Positions 15,257 to 24,343 are shown, numbered from the stretch's first letter. The stretch is DNA of 58,807 bases from Actinoplanes palleronii (GCF_016862315.1 NZ_BOMS01000112.1:1-58807); one strand, 5' to 3'. Made by a program: numbers and translations. Notes: generated by a model from the letters alone, not told the origin.

Positions 15257-15466
15257 TCAGGCGAGCGGGGCCGGGGGCGCGCGTGAGGCGCCGACGGCCG
15301 CGATGAACTGCTCCGTCAGCAGGGGTGTGCGGCCGGCCGGGGCGGGCTCGGCGGCCGGCACGGTGACCACAGGGGAGTCACCGGCGTGCGGCGGCAGCGA
15401 GCCGAACAGGTCCAGCAGGAACGACAGGGAGCGGCGCAGCAGATCGCGCGCCGCATCCCTGGTCAT
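15257..15466 (-). CDS. Small hypothetical protein
   Basis: 69 residues, no family recognised. The first part (RDAARDLLRRSLSFLLDLFG) forms an amphipathic helix; the rest is Pro/Ala-rich. Support for a real gene is the TAATTT element exactly 6 nt before the ATG and a hairpin-family arm after the stop. Confidence 0.5.
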   Translation of the reverse strand: MTRDAARDLLRRSLSFLLDLFGSLPPHAGDSPVVTVPAAEPAPAGRTPLLTEQFIAAVGASRAPPAPLA

Positions 15467-15472
15467 AACCCT

Positions 15473-15478
15473 AAATTA
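15473..15478 (-). promoter_or_regulatory. Leaderless -10 element TAATTT
   Basis: Read on the minus strand, TAATTT is followed by 6 nt and the ATG at 15466, the same geometry as the other leaderless starts. Confidence 0.5.
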
Positions 15479-15512
15479 CCCAGCGACGTCCGTCATATCC
15501 ACCCGACGCGCG

Positions 15513-17117
15513 CTACCGGCCGAGATGGGACACCAGTTCCGGTTCGGCGGGCACCTCCGCGGTGCGGGCGGCCGGGATCAGCAGCGTCGCCAGCACCCCG
15601 AGCGCCAGCAGCCCCGCCGCCAGGTACGACCCGAACGCGATCCCGTCGGCCATCGCGTCCCGGGCGGCCTGGGCCACCACCGCGGTGGCCGGGTCCGCGG
15701 CCAGCGGGGCGATCGCCGCGCCGGCGCTGTCGGTGACCGCCGCCGCGTACCGCTCGATCTGGTCGGCGGGCAGCCCGCCGCCGGTCAGCGCACTCGTCAC
15801 GTGGCGGCTCAGGGTGGCGAAGAAGACCGTGGTCAGCACCGCGATGCCGAGCGCCGAACCGAGCTGCCGGAACGTGGACTGGATGCCGGATCCCTGCCCC
15901 GCGTCCGCGTCCGGCACGTCGGCGAGCACCACGTTGGTGACCTGCGCGGTGGCGAAGCCGACACCGATGCCGTAGAGGAACAGCGCGATCGCGATCGACC
16001 ACCACGGTGCCGTGGTGGTGGCCGCGACCACGCCGAGACCGGCCAGCGCGACCGCCTCCAGGGCCAGGCCGATCCGGACCAGGGCGAGCGGGGAGAGCGT
16101 CCCGGCCAGCCCGAAGCTCAGCCCGCTGGCCAGGAAGCTGCCCACGGCCAGCGGCAGCAGCGCGACCCCGGCCTGCAGGGCGGTGTAGTCCAGGGTGAAC
16201 TGCAGCCAGAGCGGGAGCACCGCGATGATGCCGAACTCGCCCAGCCCGATGATCACCGTGGCGATGTTGCCGTTGCGGAACGACGGGATCCGGAACAGCC
16301 GGGTGTTCATCAGCGGGTCGCCGGTCCGGCTCAGCCGCAGCTGACGCCACCCGAACAGGGCGAGCAGCAGCACGGCGGCGACCAGCGCCACGAACGCGGG
16401 GGAGAGCCCGCCGTCCCAGGTCCGGCCGAACAGACCGAACGGCCGGACACTTGTCACCCAGCCGTACGTGCGGCCCTCGACCAGCCCGAACGCCAGCGCG
16501 GCCAGCCCGAGAACGGACAGCACCGACCCGGGCACGTCGACCCGCCCGGCGGTCCGCGGCGACGGCGTGATGAACACCAGGGTGAGCACCAGGATCACCA
16601 CGACCAGCGGGACGTTGATGCCGAACGCCCAGCGCCAGCTGGCGTGCTCGGAGAGCCAGCCGCCGAGCACCGGGCCGACCGCGGTGGCCGCGCCGATCGT
16701 CGAGCCCCACACCGCGAACGCCTGACCGCGGGCCTTGCCGGTGAACGTCTGGTTGAGCAGCGACAGCGACGTGGGCAGCAGCATGGCACCGGCCGCGCCC
16801 TGCAGGAAGCGCGCCAGGATCAGCACCTCGCCGCTCGGGGCCAGGCCGGCCAGCAGGCTGGTGACGCCGAACAGCACGGTGCCGATCACGAAGATCCGGC
16901 GGGCACCGGCCAGATCGGCGATCCGGCCGAAGAGCAGCAGCAGCGCGGCGAACAGGATCGCGTAGGACTCCTGGATCCACTGCGCCTGCGAGGAGTTGAT
17001 GCCCAGGTCGTCGATGACCGAGGGCGTGATCACGTTAACGATGGTGGTGTCGACCACGATCATCGAGACGCCGAGGGCGATCCCGATCAGGCCCCACCAT
17101 TTCCGAGCAGCCGTCAT
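15513..17117 (-). CDS. MFS multidrug exporter, DHA2 / EmrB-QacA type
   Basis: 534 residues with about 14 transmembrane helices. Motif C-like VGPVLGGWL and the motif IVVDTTIVNV in helix 1 place it in the DHA2 (14-helix) proton-drug antiporter family. ATG 17117 follows GAAAGGA; the in-frame ATG at 17141 lies in the operator region. It is divergent from a MarR regulator, with operator palindromes between, so it is very likely repressed by that protein and induced by its substrate. Substrates unknown. Confidence 0.92.
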   Translation of the reverse strand: MTAARKWWGLIGIALGVSMIVVDTTIVNVITPSVIDDLGINSSQAQWIQESYAILFAALLLLFGRIADLAGARRIFVIGTVLFGVTSLLAGLAPSGEVLILARFLQGAAGAMLLPTSLSLLNQTFTGKARGQAFAVWGSTIGAATAVGPVLGGWLSEHASWRWAFGINVPLVVVILVLTLVFITPSPRTAGRVDVPGSVLSVLGLAALAFGLVEGRTYGWVTSVRPFGLFGRTWDGGLSPAFVALVAAVLLLALFGWRQLRLSRTGDPLMNTRLFRIPSFRNGNIATVIIGLGEFGIIAVLPLWLQFTLDYTALQAGVALLPLAVGSFLASGLSFGLAGTLSPLALVRIGLALEAVALAGLGVVAATTTAPWWSIAIALFLYGIGVGFATAQVTNVVLADVPDADAGQGSGIQSTFRQLGSALGIAVLTTVFFATLSRHVTSALTGGGLPADQIERYAAAVTDSAGAAIAPLAADPATAVVAQAARDAMADGIAFGSYLAAGLLALGVLATLLIPAARTAEVPAEPELVSHLGR

Positions 17118-17127
17118 GGCCGTCCTT

Positions 17128-17174
17128 TCAAGTAGTAACACCGTGAAACTATCACACGATCAAACTACTTGACG
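17128..17174. promoter_or_regulatory. MarR operator and divergent promoters
   Basis: TCAAGTAGT (17128-17136) and ACTACTTGA (17164-17172) form an inverted repeat. Inside it, TAGTaaCACcGTGaaACTA (17133-17151) is a 19-bp quasi-palindrome. On the minus strand TTGATC and, 17 bp on, TGTTAC could be the exporter promoter, overlapped by the palindrome. On the plus strand TTGACG at 17169-17174 may serve the marR gene. Confidence 0.65.
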
Positions 17175-17220
17175 GTGGTAAAGTTCGACCGGGATCTTGA
17201 CGCTCACCGGAGGAGCAGAC

Positions 17221-17700
17221 GTGGCCGACACCTTGGACGCGCAGCGCGACCGCATCCTGGCGGGCCTGTATTCGCACGGGATGGCGTTCGCCGAGCTGGC
17301 CCGGCAGTTCGGCGCCAGCACCGGGTTGCACACCACCGACGCGCACGCCCTGGTCGAGGTGCTCGGCGCGCAGGACCGTGGCACCCCGCTGACCCAGTCC
17401 GAGCTGAGCCAGCGGATCGGCCTGACCACCGGCGCGACGTCGTCGCTGCTCAACCGCCTGGAGGCGGCCGGGCACCTGCGCCGGGTCCGGGACAGCGCGG
17501 ATCGGCGCCTGGTCACCCTGCACGCCACTGACGGTGTCGACGGCATGGTCGACGAGTTCTTCGACCCGCTGGCCGACCGGATGGGCGCGGTCATGCGGGA
17601 CTACCCGCCGGAGCTGCTGGCCGGTTTCGAGCGGTTCCTCACCGACGTCTGCGCGACCATGACCGGCTACATCGGTGAGACCTCAGCCCGGCGCTCCTGA
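17221..17700 (+). CDS. MarR-family transcriptional regulator
   Basis: 159 residues with a winged helix: recognition region SELSQRIGLTTGATSSLLNR and wing RRVRDSADRRLVTL. The DxRxxR wing motif is present as DSADRR. GTG 17221 is preceded by GGAGGAG. Its position divergent from the MFS exporter and the palindromes between them indicate a repressor of that exporter and of itself. It overlaps the convergent phosphatase gene by 18 bp at the 3' ends. Confidence 0.92.
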   Translation: MADTLDAQRDRILAGLYSHGMAFAELARQFGASTGLHTTDAHALVEVLGAQDRGTPLTQSELSQRIGLTTGATSSLLNRLEAAGHLRRVRDSADRRLVTLHATDGVDGMVDEFFDPLADRMGAVMRDYPPELLAGFERFLTDVCATMTGYIGETSARRS

Positions 17701-18540
17701 GCCACCGGAGACGGGCACCCGCGGCAGGATGTGCCTTTCGACGGCGTCGGCGAAACCGTCCTCCTCGTTCGACCCGGTCACGTGGGTGGCCTGCCGGCGT
17801 ACCTGTTCGCTGGCGTTGCCCATGGCGATGCTCATCGCGCTGCGCCGGAACATCAGGACGTCGTTGGCCTGGTCGCCGAACGTGGCGATCTGGGTCAGCG
17901 GGATCGTGAAGTAGTGCGCGAGGCGCTCGACGACCACGCCCTTGTTCGCGGTGGGATGGGTGACGTCCAGGTAGTGCGGCTGCGACCGGGCCGCGGAGAC
18001 CCGCGCGCCGAACCTCGACTGTGCCGCGGCCTCGGCCCGGGCCACCAGGTCGTGGTCGTCGCTCACGCCCACGATCTTGATGGCGTGCTCCAGCAGCCCG
18101 TCGTAGCCGGGTACCACCGTGGGCGGGAACCGGCAGGTGTGCGACTCGCGGTCCACGTGCGGGGCGTGCGGGTCGGTCACGTACCAGTCGGTGGCGGTGT
18201 AGACCCACATGTCGAGGCCGTGCGCGCGCCCGGCCTCGATCACCCCCGCCGCGGCCTCCGGGTCGATCGCGCGTTCGTCGGCGATGGTCATGTCGGGCAG
18301 GACGATGACCCCGCCGTTGAACGCGGCCATCGGCAGGCGCATGCCGAGCGGCTCGACGAGCATCTGCATGCCGCGCGGCGGGCGGCCGCTGGTCAGGGCG
18401 AAGATCACGCCCCGTCGCCGCAGCTCCCGTACCGCCGCGATGGTCCGCGGCGTCAACTCCTTCTGTCTGGTCACCAGGGTCCCGTCCACGTCGGCGAGCA
18501 CCGCGGCGATGGGCTGTCCCGGGTCGGTGGTGCCGGTCAT
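17683..18540 (-). CDS. Cof-type HAD phosphatase
   Basis: 285 residues. HAD motif I is LADVDGTLV, motif II lies in LTSGRP, and motif IV in TFGDQANDVLMF near the C-terminus, with the C2B cap between them; this is the Cof/IIB subgroup that dephosphorylates sugar phosphates and cofactors. The ATG at 18540 starts the conserved MTGTTDPGQPIAAV segment; the frame stays open upstream over the phosphoketolase remnant. Proximity to a sugar importer suggests a sugar phosphate, but this is inference. Confidence 0.85.
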   Translation of the reverse strand: MTGTTDPGQPIAAVLADVDGTLVTRQKELTPRTIAAVRELRRRGVIFALTSGRPPRGMQMLVEPLGMRLPMAAFNGGVIVLPDMTIADERAIDPEAAAGVIEAGRAHGLDMWVYTATDWYVTDPHAPHVDRESHTCRFPPTVVPGYDGLLEHAIKIVGVSDDHDLVARAEAAAQSRFGARVSAARSQPHYLDVTHPTANKGVVVERLAHYFTIPLTQIATFGDQANDVLMFRRSAMSIAMGNASEQVRRQATHVTGSNEEDGFADAVERHILPRVPVSGGSGAPG

Positions 18541-18553
18541 CTTCAGCCTCGTC

Positions 18554-18871
18554 TCAGCCGGTCCACACCCAGTCACGGATCTCCGGCTGGTCCTCGAAGT
18601 GCTCGTGGGCGTACGCGTTGTACCCCAGCTCGCCGCCCTCGTGGACGGAGCCCGGGGTCTGCACGCTGACGTGGCCGGGGATTCCGCCGGGCGTGGAGAA
18701 CCGGCGGCACCGCCCGGCCTCGTCCGGCGTGACCTGCCGGTAGACCTCCGAGTAGGTGCCCTCCGGATCGGCGTGCCCGACCAGCGCCGGGCCACCGTGC
18801 CCGGGCCCGGCCCGATAGATGCCGTCGACGGTGCTCATGGCGCTGGAGAGCGTGGGGTCGAAGGAGTACAT
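18554..18871 (-). pseudogene. Phosphoketolase remnant with large internal deletion
   Basis: 105 residues. GPGHGGPALVGHADPEGTY and GGIPGHVSVQTPGSVHEGGE are the thiamine-diphosphate-domain motifs of xylulose-5-phosphate/fructose-6-phosphate phosphoketolase (normally about 800 residues). Directly after EGGELGY the sequence jumps to HEHFEDQPEIRDWVW, which resembles the extreme C-terminus of the same enzyme. The first roughly 100 residues and a central stretch of some 600 are missing. It cannot be an active enzyme. It lies between the sugar importer operon and the phosphatase gene. Confidence 0.75.
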
Positions 18872-18890
18872 CCGGTCGGCCTTCCACGTG

Positions 18891-20120
18891 TCAGGGCGCG
18901 GGCGGGGTGTCGTCGGGCTTGGCCGCGGGCACGTGCACGTCCTCGGCGAACGAGCGGTCCGGGTCCCGGGTCAGGTTCTCGCCGGTCGCGGCGTCGAAGA
19001 CGTGCATCCGCTCCGGGTCGAACCACAGGTGCGCCTGTGCGCCGGAGCGGATCCGGCTGGCGGCGTCCAGGGCGACGACGAGCTGGGTGCGCATCTGTTC
19101 GCTGTCGAGCTCGCGTTCCAGTTCCTCGAGACGCTGGGTGATCTCGGCCGGCGCGCTGTACGGGACGTACGCGTACAGCTGGTTGCCCAGCCACTCGGTC
19201 ACGTCCACCTCGGCGGTGAACGCCTGCCCCCGCCCGCGCACCGCGCTCGCCACCAGTGCCGCGTCCTCGAAGTGCTCGGGGCGCAGGCCGATGATGACCA
19301 GTTCCCGGTCGCCGACCTTGCTCAGCCGCGGCCCGGACGCGGGAACCGCGCCGAACGGGGTCTCGATCCGGCCGTCCTGGAGCCGTCCGGGCATGAAGTT
19401 CATCGGCGGCGAGCCGATGAACCCGGCCACGAACAGGTTCGCCGGCTCCTCGTAGAGCTGATGCGCCGTGCCGACCTGCTGCAGGACACCCTTGCGCAGC
19501 ACCGCGATGCGGTCGCCGAGCGTCATGGCCTCGGTCTGGTCGTGGGTGACGTAGACCGTCGTGGTGCCGAGCCGGCGTTGCATCCGCGCGATCTCGGTGC
19601 GCATCTGCCCGCGCAGTTTCGCGTCCAGGTTCGACAGCGGCTCGTCGAACAGGAACGCGTCGGCCTTGCGGACGATGGCCCGGCCCATCGCGACGCGCTG
19701 GCGCTGCCCGCCGGAGAGGTTGGCGGGCCGGCGCTCGAGGTGCTCGGTGAGCTGGAGCAGGGACGCGGCGTTGTTCACCTGCTCACGGATCTCCTCCTCG
19801 GGAGCCTTGCGCAGCCGCAGCGGGAACGCGATGTTCTCGTAGACGGTCAGGTGCGGGTACAGGGCGTAGTTCTGGAACACCATGGCGAGGTTGCGGTCGC
19901 GAGGCGCCTTCTTGTTCACCCGGGTGTCACCGATGATCATGTCGCCGGAGGTGATGTCCTCCAGGCCGACGATCATGCGGAGCAGGGTGGATTTGCCGCA
20001 GCCCGACGGGCCGACCAGGATGATGAACTCGCCGTCGGCGATGTCCAGGCTGACGTTGTCGACGGCGTGGAATCCGTCGCCGTACCGCTTGACGATGTTC
20101 CGCATGGTGATGGCTGCCAT
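18891..20120 (-). CDS. sugC: ABC sugar importer ATPase, SugC/UgpC type
   Basis: 409 residues with Walker A GPSGCGKST, signature LSGGQRQRVAMGRA, Walker B FLFDEPLSNLDA, and the C-terminal regulatory TOBE-like domain of the MalK/UgpC/SugC group. It powers uptake by the two permeases encoded just upstream. It is the last gene of a four-gene operon in the order lpqY-sugA-sugB-sugC, the order known for the mycobacterial trehalose recycling importer. The symbol is by analogy; trehalose or another alpha-glucoside is the likely cargo. Confidence 0.85.
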   Translation of the reverse strand: MAAITMRNIVKRYGDGFHAVDNVSLDIADGEFIILVGPSGCGKSTLLRMIVGLEDITSGDMIIGDTRVNKKAPRDRNLAMVFQNYALYPHLTVYENIAFPLRLRKAPEEEIREQVNNAASLLQLTEHLERRPANLSGGQRQRVAMGRAIVRKADAFLFDEPLSNLDAKLRGQMRTEIARMQRRLGTTTVYVTHDQTEAMTLGDRIAVLRKGVLQQVGTAHQLYEEPANLFVAGFIGSPPMNFMPGRLQDGRIETPFGAVPASGPRLSKVGDRELVIIGLRPEHFEDAALVASAVRGRGQAFTAEVDVTEWLGNQLYAYVPYSAPAEITQRLEELERELDSEQMRTQLVVALDAASRIRSGAQAHLWFDPERMHVFDAATGENLTRDPDRSFAEDVHVPAAKPDDTPPAP

Positions 20121-20139
20121 GAGCTCGTCCCTCCCCAGT

Positions 20140-20979
20140 TCAGCCCTTGACGGCGCCGGCGGTGAGGCCGGCCATGATCCGGCGCTGGAAGATCAGCACC
20201 AGGATGACGACGGGAATCGTCACGACCACCGAGGCGGCCATGATGTAGGTGATCGGCGACTCGAACTGCGACGCGCCGGTGAAGAACGACAGGGCGGCCG
20301 GCACCGTGCGGGCCCGGTCGGTCGAGGTGAGCGAGATGGCCAGCAGGAACTCGTTCCAGCAGAAGAAGAACGTCAGGATGGCCGTGGTGAACACCCCGGG
20401 CGCGGCCAGCGGGACGATCACCTTGCGGAACGCCTGCCAGGCGGTGGCCCCGTCGACCTGCGCCGCCTGCTCCATCTCCCAGGGGATCTGCCGGAAGAAC
20501 GCCGACATGGTCCAGATCGACAGCGGCAGGGCGAACGTCAGGTACGGGATGATCAGCCCGATCCAGGTGTCGTAGATGCCGAGGTTGCGCCACATGTTGA
20601 ACAGCGGCCCGACCAGCGCGGCCTGCGGGAACATCGCGATCGCCAGGGCCATCGAGAGCAGGAACTTCTTGCCGGGGTACGTCATCCGGGCGATCGCGTA
20701 CGCGGCGAACATCGCGGTGACCACCGCGAGCAGGGTGGCGATCAGGGCGATGCCGACCGAGTTGATCAGGGCGCTGGTGAACAGCGAGTCGGCGAAGACC
20801 GTCCTGTAGTTGTCCCACACCCAGGTCTCCGGGAAGAACGTGGGTGTGCCGCTCCGGAACGTGTCCGGGTCCTTGAACGACAGCGAGACCATCCAGAGCA
20901 GCGGGAACAGCGCCCAGACCAGGATCAGCAGGCCCCAGACGGTCCACCAGCCGCTGACCCGGCGATCGGTGGCCATCAC
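20140..20979 (-). CDS. sugB: ABC sugar importer permease, SugB type
   Basis: 279 residues, six transmembrane helices, with the EAA loop EQAAQVDGATAWQAFRKV that docks onto the ATPase. It is of the MalG type by length and position. Its start overlaps the end of the preceding permease by 4 nt (ATGA), showing translational coupling. Confidence 0.87.
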   Translation of the reverse strand: MMATDRRVSGWWTVWGLLILVWALFPLLWMVSLSFKDPDTFRSGTPTFFPETWVWDNYRTVFADSLFTSALINSVGIALIATLLAVVTAMFAAYAIARMTYPGKKFLLSMALAIAMFPQAALVGPLFNMWRNLGIYDTWIGLIIPYLTFALPLSIWTMSAFFRQIPWEMEQAAQVDGATAWQAFRKVIVPLAAPGVFTTAILTFFFCWNEFLLAISLTSTDRARTVPAALSFFTGASQFESPITYIMAASVVVTIPVVILVLIFQRRIMAGLTAGAVKG

Positions 20980-21908
20980 TGATCACCTCGAACCTGGGAG
21001 AGGTCGGTGCGGAAGCCCTTGACGAAGATGAACGCGATCACCACGACGGTGAGGAAGAGGAGCACCGAGACGGCCGAGCCGGCGCCCATGTTCACCAGGG
21101 TGACGTTCTGCCGGTAGGCCAGGAACGAGAGCGTCTCGGTGTCGTTCGCGCCGCGGGTCATGATGAACGGGTTGTCGAAGATCCGCCAGGCGTCCAGGGT
21201 GCGGAACAGCAGCGCGACCATGATGGCCGCCTTCATGTTCGGCAGGGTCACCCGCCGCAGCCGCTGCCACGCGGTGGCGCCGTCGACCCGGGCCGCCTCC
21301 TGGTACTCCTCCGGCACCTGCACCAGGCCGGCCAGCAGCAGCAGCGAGATGAACGGCGTGGTCTTCCAGATCTCCGACAGGATGATGACGACCAGCGCCG
21401 ACCAGCGCTGGCCGAAGAAGTTGAAGGTGCCCAGCCCGAGCCACTGGTTCACGAAGCCCGAGTCCAGCTGGAACGCGAACTGCCAGATGTACGCGGAGAC
21501 GACGGTGACGATCCCGTACGGGATCAGGATCCCGGTGCGGACCAGCGACCGGCCCCGGATGATCCGGTACATCACGAACGCGAACGCGAAGCCGAGCACC
21601 AGTTCGACCGCGACGCTGACCACCGTGATGATCAGTGTGGTGCCGAAGTCGGTCCACCACACCGGGTCGGTCAGCACCGTGCTGTAGTTGCGCAGCCCGA
21701 CGAACTCGCGCCCGGCCGGGTCGGTCAGCCGGTAGTTGTAGAGCGACAGCACCACCGCGTAGATCAGCGGGTAGGCCGTCACGAACACCATCACCAGGAA
21801 CGCCGGCGCGGACAGGGTCAGCCCCAGCCGCCGTTCGCGTCGCGCGCGGTCGGTGAGCTCGGCTTTCGCCGGCTCCGGTGGAGCGACCCGGACCTCGGTC
21901 AGAGCCAT
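20976..21908 (-). CDS. sugA: ABC sugar importer permease, SugA type
   Basis: 310 residues with about six helices and the EAA loop EEYQEAARVDGATAWQRLRR. A charged N-terminal extension (about 30 residues) precedes the first helix, as in MalF-type permeases. It lies 18 bp after the binding-protein gene in the same operon. Confidence 0.87.
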   Translation of the reverse strand: MALTEVRVAPPEPAKAELTDRARRERRLGLTLSAPAFLVMVFVTAYPLIYAVVLSLYNYRLTDPAGREFVGLRNYSTVLTDPVWWTDFGTTLIITVVSVAVELVLGFAFAFVMYRIIRGRSLVRTGILIPYGIVTVVSAYIWQFAFQLDSGFVNQWLGLGTFNFFGQRWSALVVIILSEIWKTTPFISLLLLAGLVQVPEEYQEAARVDGATAWQRLRRVTLPNMKAAIMVALLFRTLDAWRIFDNPFIMTRGANDTETLSFLAYRQNVTLVNMGAGSAVSVLLFLTVVVIAFIFVKGFRTDLSQVRGDQ

Positions 21909-21926
21909 GCGGATGCTCCTCTCAGC

Positions 21927-23246
21927 TCACAGCAGCCGTCTGCCCTGCAGGACGTCGGACATGAAGGCCGCGGACTCCTCGGGGGTCGCGGGTGCGGTGA
22001 CGCCGGTGGCCGGGTGCCAGGTGATCTGCACCGAGGTGGAGACGTCGTTGTAGTAGGGCGTGATCGGCCGCGGCCCGGCGTCGTTGATCGACTGCCGGAT
22101 CACCGACGCCATCGGGTACGCCTGGCGCACCCCCGGGTCGTCGTACGCGGCCCCGCGCGCCGCCGGGTTGCCGGCGTCGAGCATGTAGGCGATGGTGTTC
22201 GGCAGCGAGGTGGCGCACCGGACCAGGTCCAGGGCCTGCTCGGGGTGCTCGGAGAAGGCGCCGACGGTCAGGTTGATGCCGCCCAGCGGCGGTTTGCTCG
22301 GTGTGCCGGCGGCCACCCGCGGGTACCGTGCCCAGCCGATGTCGTCGAGGACGTCCTGGCCGATGCCGCCACTGGCGACCGACTCCTTCGCGGCGCTGTA
22401 CACGTACGGCCAGTTGACCATGAAGCCGCCGGACGGGCTCTGGAAGGCCGAGCGGGCCTCCTCCTCGCCCATCGTCGACATGGCCGGTGGCGCCGCCGGC
22501 GACCGGGCCAGGTCGCCGATGATCCGGGCCGCGTCGTCGCCGGCCGGCCCGGCGATCTCCGGCGAGGCGTCCTTGCCGGCCTCGACGTCGCCGAGGATCT
22601 CGCCGCCCGCCGACGCCACCAGCGCGTTGATCCAGACCATGTAGCCCTCGTACCGGTTGGCCTGCACCCCGATCACCTTGCGCTGGCTCTCCGCCGCGCG
22701 GATCATCGCGTCCCAGGTGAAGCCGGTCGCGGTGGGGTCGACGCCGGCCGCCCGGGCGACCGACTTGCGGTACCAGAGCAGCTGCGTGTTGGCCCAGAAC
22801 GGCGCCGCGACCAGCTGATCCTTCCAGTACGCGGTCTGCAGCGGGCCGCGCAGCACGTCCCCGGTCAGCGTCGCGGTGTCCGCGGGGTCGAACGGGCGCA
22901 GGAACCCGGCGTTGGCGAACTCCGCGACGAACGGCGGGTCGAGGCTCATCACGTCGATCGAGCTGTCCTTGGCCGCCAGCCGCCGGACCAGCTGCTCGCG
23001 TTGCTGGGACGCGTCGTTCGGCAGCACCTGGACGTCGACCCGGTACGTCCCGCCGGCGGCGGCCGCGCACCGCTCGGCGAGCCGGCTCTGCCCGCCGTTG
23101 TCGGGGTTGATGTACCAGGTGACGACCGGGACACCGCTGTCGTCGCCGCAGCCGGTCAGCAGACCGGCGGACAGGGCGAGGACCACCGCCGCGGCGAGCC
23201 GGCGCCTGCCGCGCCCCACCCGGGATCGAACTGCGTATCTGGACAC
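21927..23246 (-). CDS. lpqY: Sugar-binding lipoprotein, LpqY type
   Basis: 439 residues. The signal peptide ends in the lipobox LSAGLLTGC, so the protein is lipid-anchored outside the membrane, and the rest is a family-1 extracellular solute-binding fold. GTG 23246 follows GGAGG with 5-nt spacing; an ATG at 23258 is in frame but precedes that site. As first gene of the lpqY-sugABC-like operon it should deliver trehalose or a similar glucoside to SugAB. A TCATCC-N5 box lies about 97 bp upstream. Confidence 0.83.
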   Translation of the reverse strand: MSRYAVRSRVGRGRRRLAAAVVLALSAGLLTGCGDDSGVPVVTWYINPDNGGQSRLAERCAAAAGGTYRVDVQVLPNDASQQREQLVRRLAAKDSSIDVMSLDPPFVAEFANAGFLRPFDPADTATLTGDVLRGPLQTAYWKDQLVAAPFWANTQLLWYRKSVARAAGVDPTATGFTWDAMIRAAESQRKVIGVQANRYEGYMVWINALVASAGGEILGDVEAGKDASPEIAGPAGDDAARIIGDLARSPAAPPAMSTMGEEEARSAFQSPSGGFMVNWPYVYSAAKESVASGGIGQDVLDDIGWARYPRVAAGTPSKPPLGGINLTVGAFSEHPEQALDLVRCATSLPNTIAYMLDAGNPAARGAAYDDPGVRQAYPMASVIRQSINDAGPRPITPYYNDVSTSVQITWHPATGVTAPATPEESAAFMSDVLQGRRLL

Positions 23247-23342
23247 CCGCGCCTCCACGGACGTATGTCGCCGGGCCTGCGTCGGGAGCCGACGACATCC
23301 CGGTCCGAATTCCTACGGTGTGCCGCGACGCGGGCCGCTGCC

Positions 23343-23359
23343 TCATCCCGCAGGCATGA
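23343..23359. promoter_or_regulatory. TCATCC-N5-GCATGA box
   Basis: Half sites TCATCC and GCATGA with a 5-nt spacer, 97 bp upstream of the lpqY start and downstream of the kinase gene. It matches 11 of 12 consensus half-site positions. Confidence 0.5.
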
Positions 23360-23371
23360 ACCAGCGGGTCG

Positions 23372-24193
23372 TCACGCGGCGTTCTTCTCCAGCGTCGCGG
23401 CGTGGTCCTCGATGATCGACTGCAGCTCGCGCGGGGTGCGGTGGTACCCGGTGCTCTCCGGCCGGTCCGGCAGATGGATCTTCGGCTGTTCGACCTCGGT
23501 GTACGGGATGCCGGCCAGCAGATGCGCGATCATGTTGATCCGCGCCCGCCGCTTGTCCTCCGCGTCCACCACGCACCACGGCGCCTCCGGGATGTCGGTG
23601 TGGACGAACATCTCGTCCTTGGCCCGGGAGTACTCCTCCCACCGGTTGATCGACTCCACGTCCATCGGGGACAGCTTCCAGCGCCGCATCGGGTCCTTCA
23701 GCCGGGCGCGGAACCGCCGCTGCTGCTCGCGGCCGCTCACCGAGAACCAGTACTTGCGCAGCAGGATCCCGTCCTCGACGAGCAGGCGTTCGACGATCGG
23801 GCACTGGTGCAGGAAACGCGTGTACTCCTGCTTGGTGCAGAAGCCCATCACCCGCTCCACACCCGCGCGGTTGTACCAGCTGCGGTCGAACAGCACGATC
23901 TCGCCGGCCGCCGGGAGTTGCTCGACGTACCGCTGGAAGTACCAGTGGGTGCGCTGCCGTTCGGTCGGTGCCGGGAGCGCCACGATCCGCGCGACCCGCG
24001 GGTTCAGGAACTCCGTCACCCGTTTGATGGTGCCGCCCTTGCCGGCCGCGTCCCGGCCCTCGAAGAGGACCACGACCCGCGCGCCGGTCGAGCGCACCCA
24101 TTCCTGCGCCTTCACCAGCTCCGCCTGCAGCCGGGCCAGTTCGGTCTCGTACAGCTGGCGGTCCAGGCGCTGGTGCCCGGTCTTCTTGGCCAC
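23372..24193 (-). CDS. ppk2: Polyphosphate kinase 2
   Basis: 273 residues, the usual size for one-domain PPK2. The Walker A loop is FEGRDAAGKGGTIKR, Walker B and lid motifs are LFDRSWYNRAGVERVMGF, and KDPMRRWKLSPMD follows. These enzymes phosphorylate nucleoside mono- or diphosphates with polyphosphate, or the reverse; the class cannot be fixed by eye. GTG 24193 sits 4 nt behind AGGAGG. A TCATCC-N5-GGATGG box is 65 bp upstream, linking it to the stress island. Confidence 0.92.
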   Translation of the reverse strand: MAKKTGHQRLDRQLYETELARLQAELVKAQEWVRSTGARVVVLFEGRDAAGKGGTIKRVTEFLNPRVARIVALPAPTERQRTHWYFQRYVEQLPAAGEIVLFDRSWYNRAGVERVMGFCTKQEYTRFLHQCPIVERLLVEDGILLRKYWFSVSGREQQRRFRARLKDPMRRWKLSPMDVESINRWEEYSRAKDEMFVHTDIPEAPWCVVDAEDKRRARINMIAHLLAGIPYTEVEQPKIHLPDRPESTGYHRTPRELQSIIEDHAATLEKNAA

Positions 24194-24257
24194 GGAACCT
24201 CCTAGCGACGTGCGACAGGTCCGGTACCGGAGTACCAGCCGTGCCGAGCCGGCCGCG

Positions 24258-24274
24258 TCATCCGCGGCGGATGG
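24258..24274. promoter_or_regulatory. TCATCC-N5-GGATGG box
   Basis: CATCCGC-g-GCGGATG is a perfect 15-bp palindrome within the box. It lies 65 bp upstream of the ppk2 start and also upstream of the divergent SEC-C gene. Confidence 0.6.
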
Positions 24275-24331
24275 GCGCAACCGGACGCCGGGTGAGACTC
24301 AGATCAACAGCCGTCGGGGTGTCGCGCGCAG

Positions 24332-24337
24332 TAGCGT
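24332..24337 (+). promoter_or_regulatory. Leaderless -10 element TAGCGT
   Basis: TAGCGT is followed by 6 nt and the GTG at 24344; no ribosome-binding site is visible. Confidence 0.5.
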
Positions 24338-24343
24338 GGCGGC

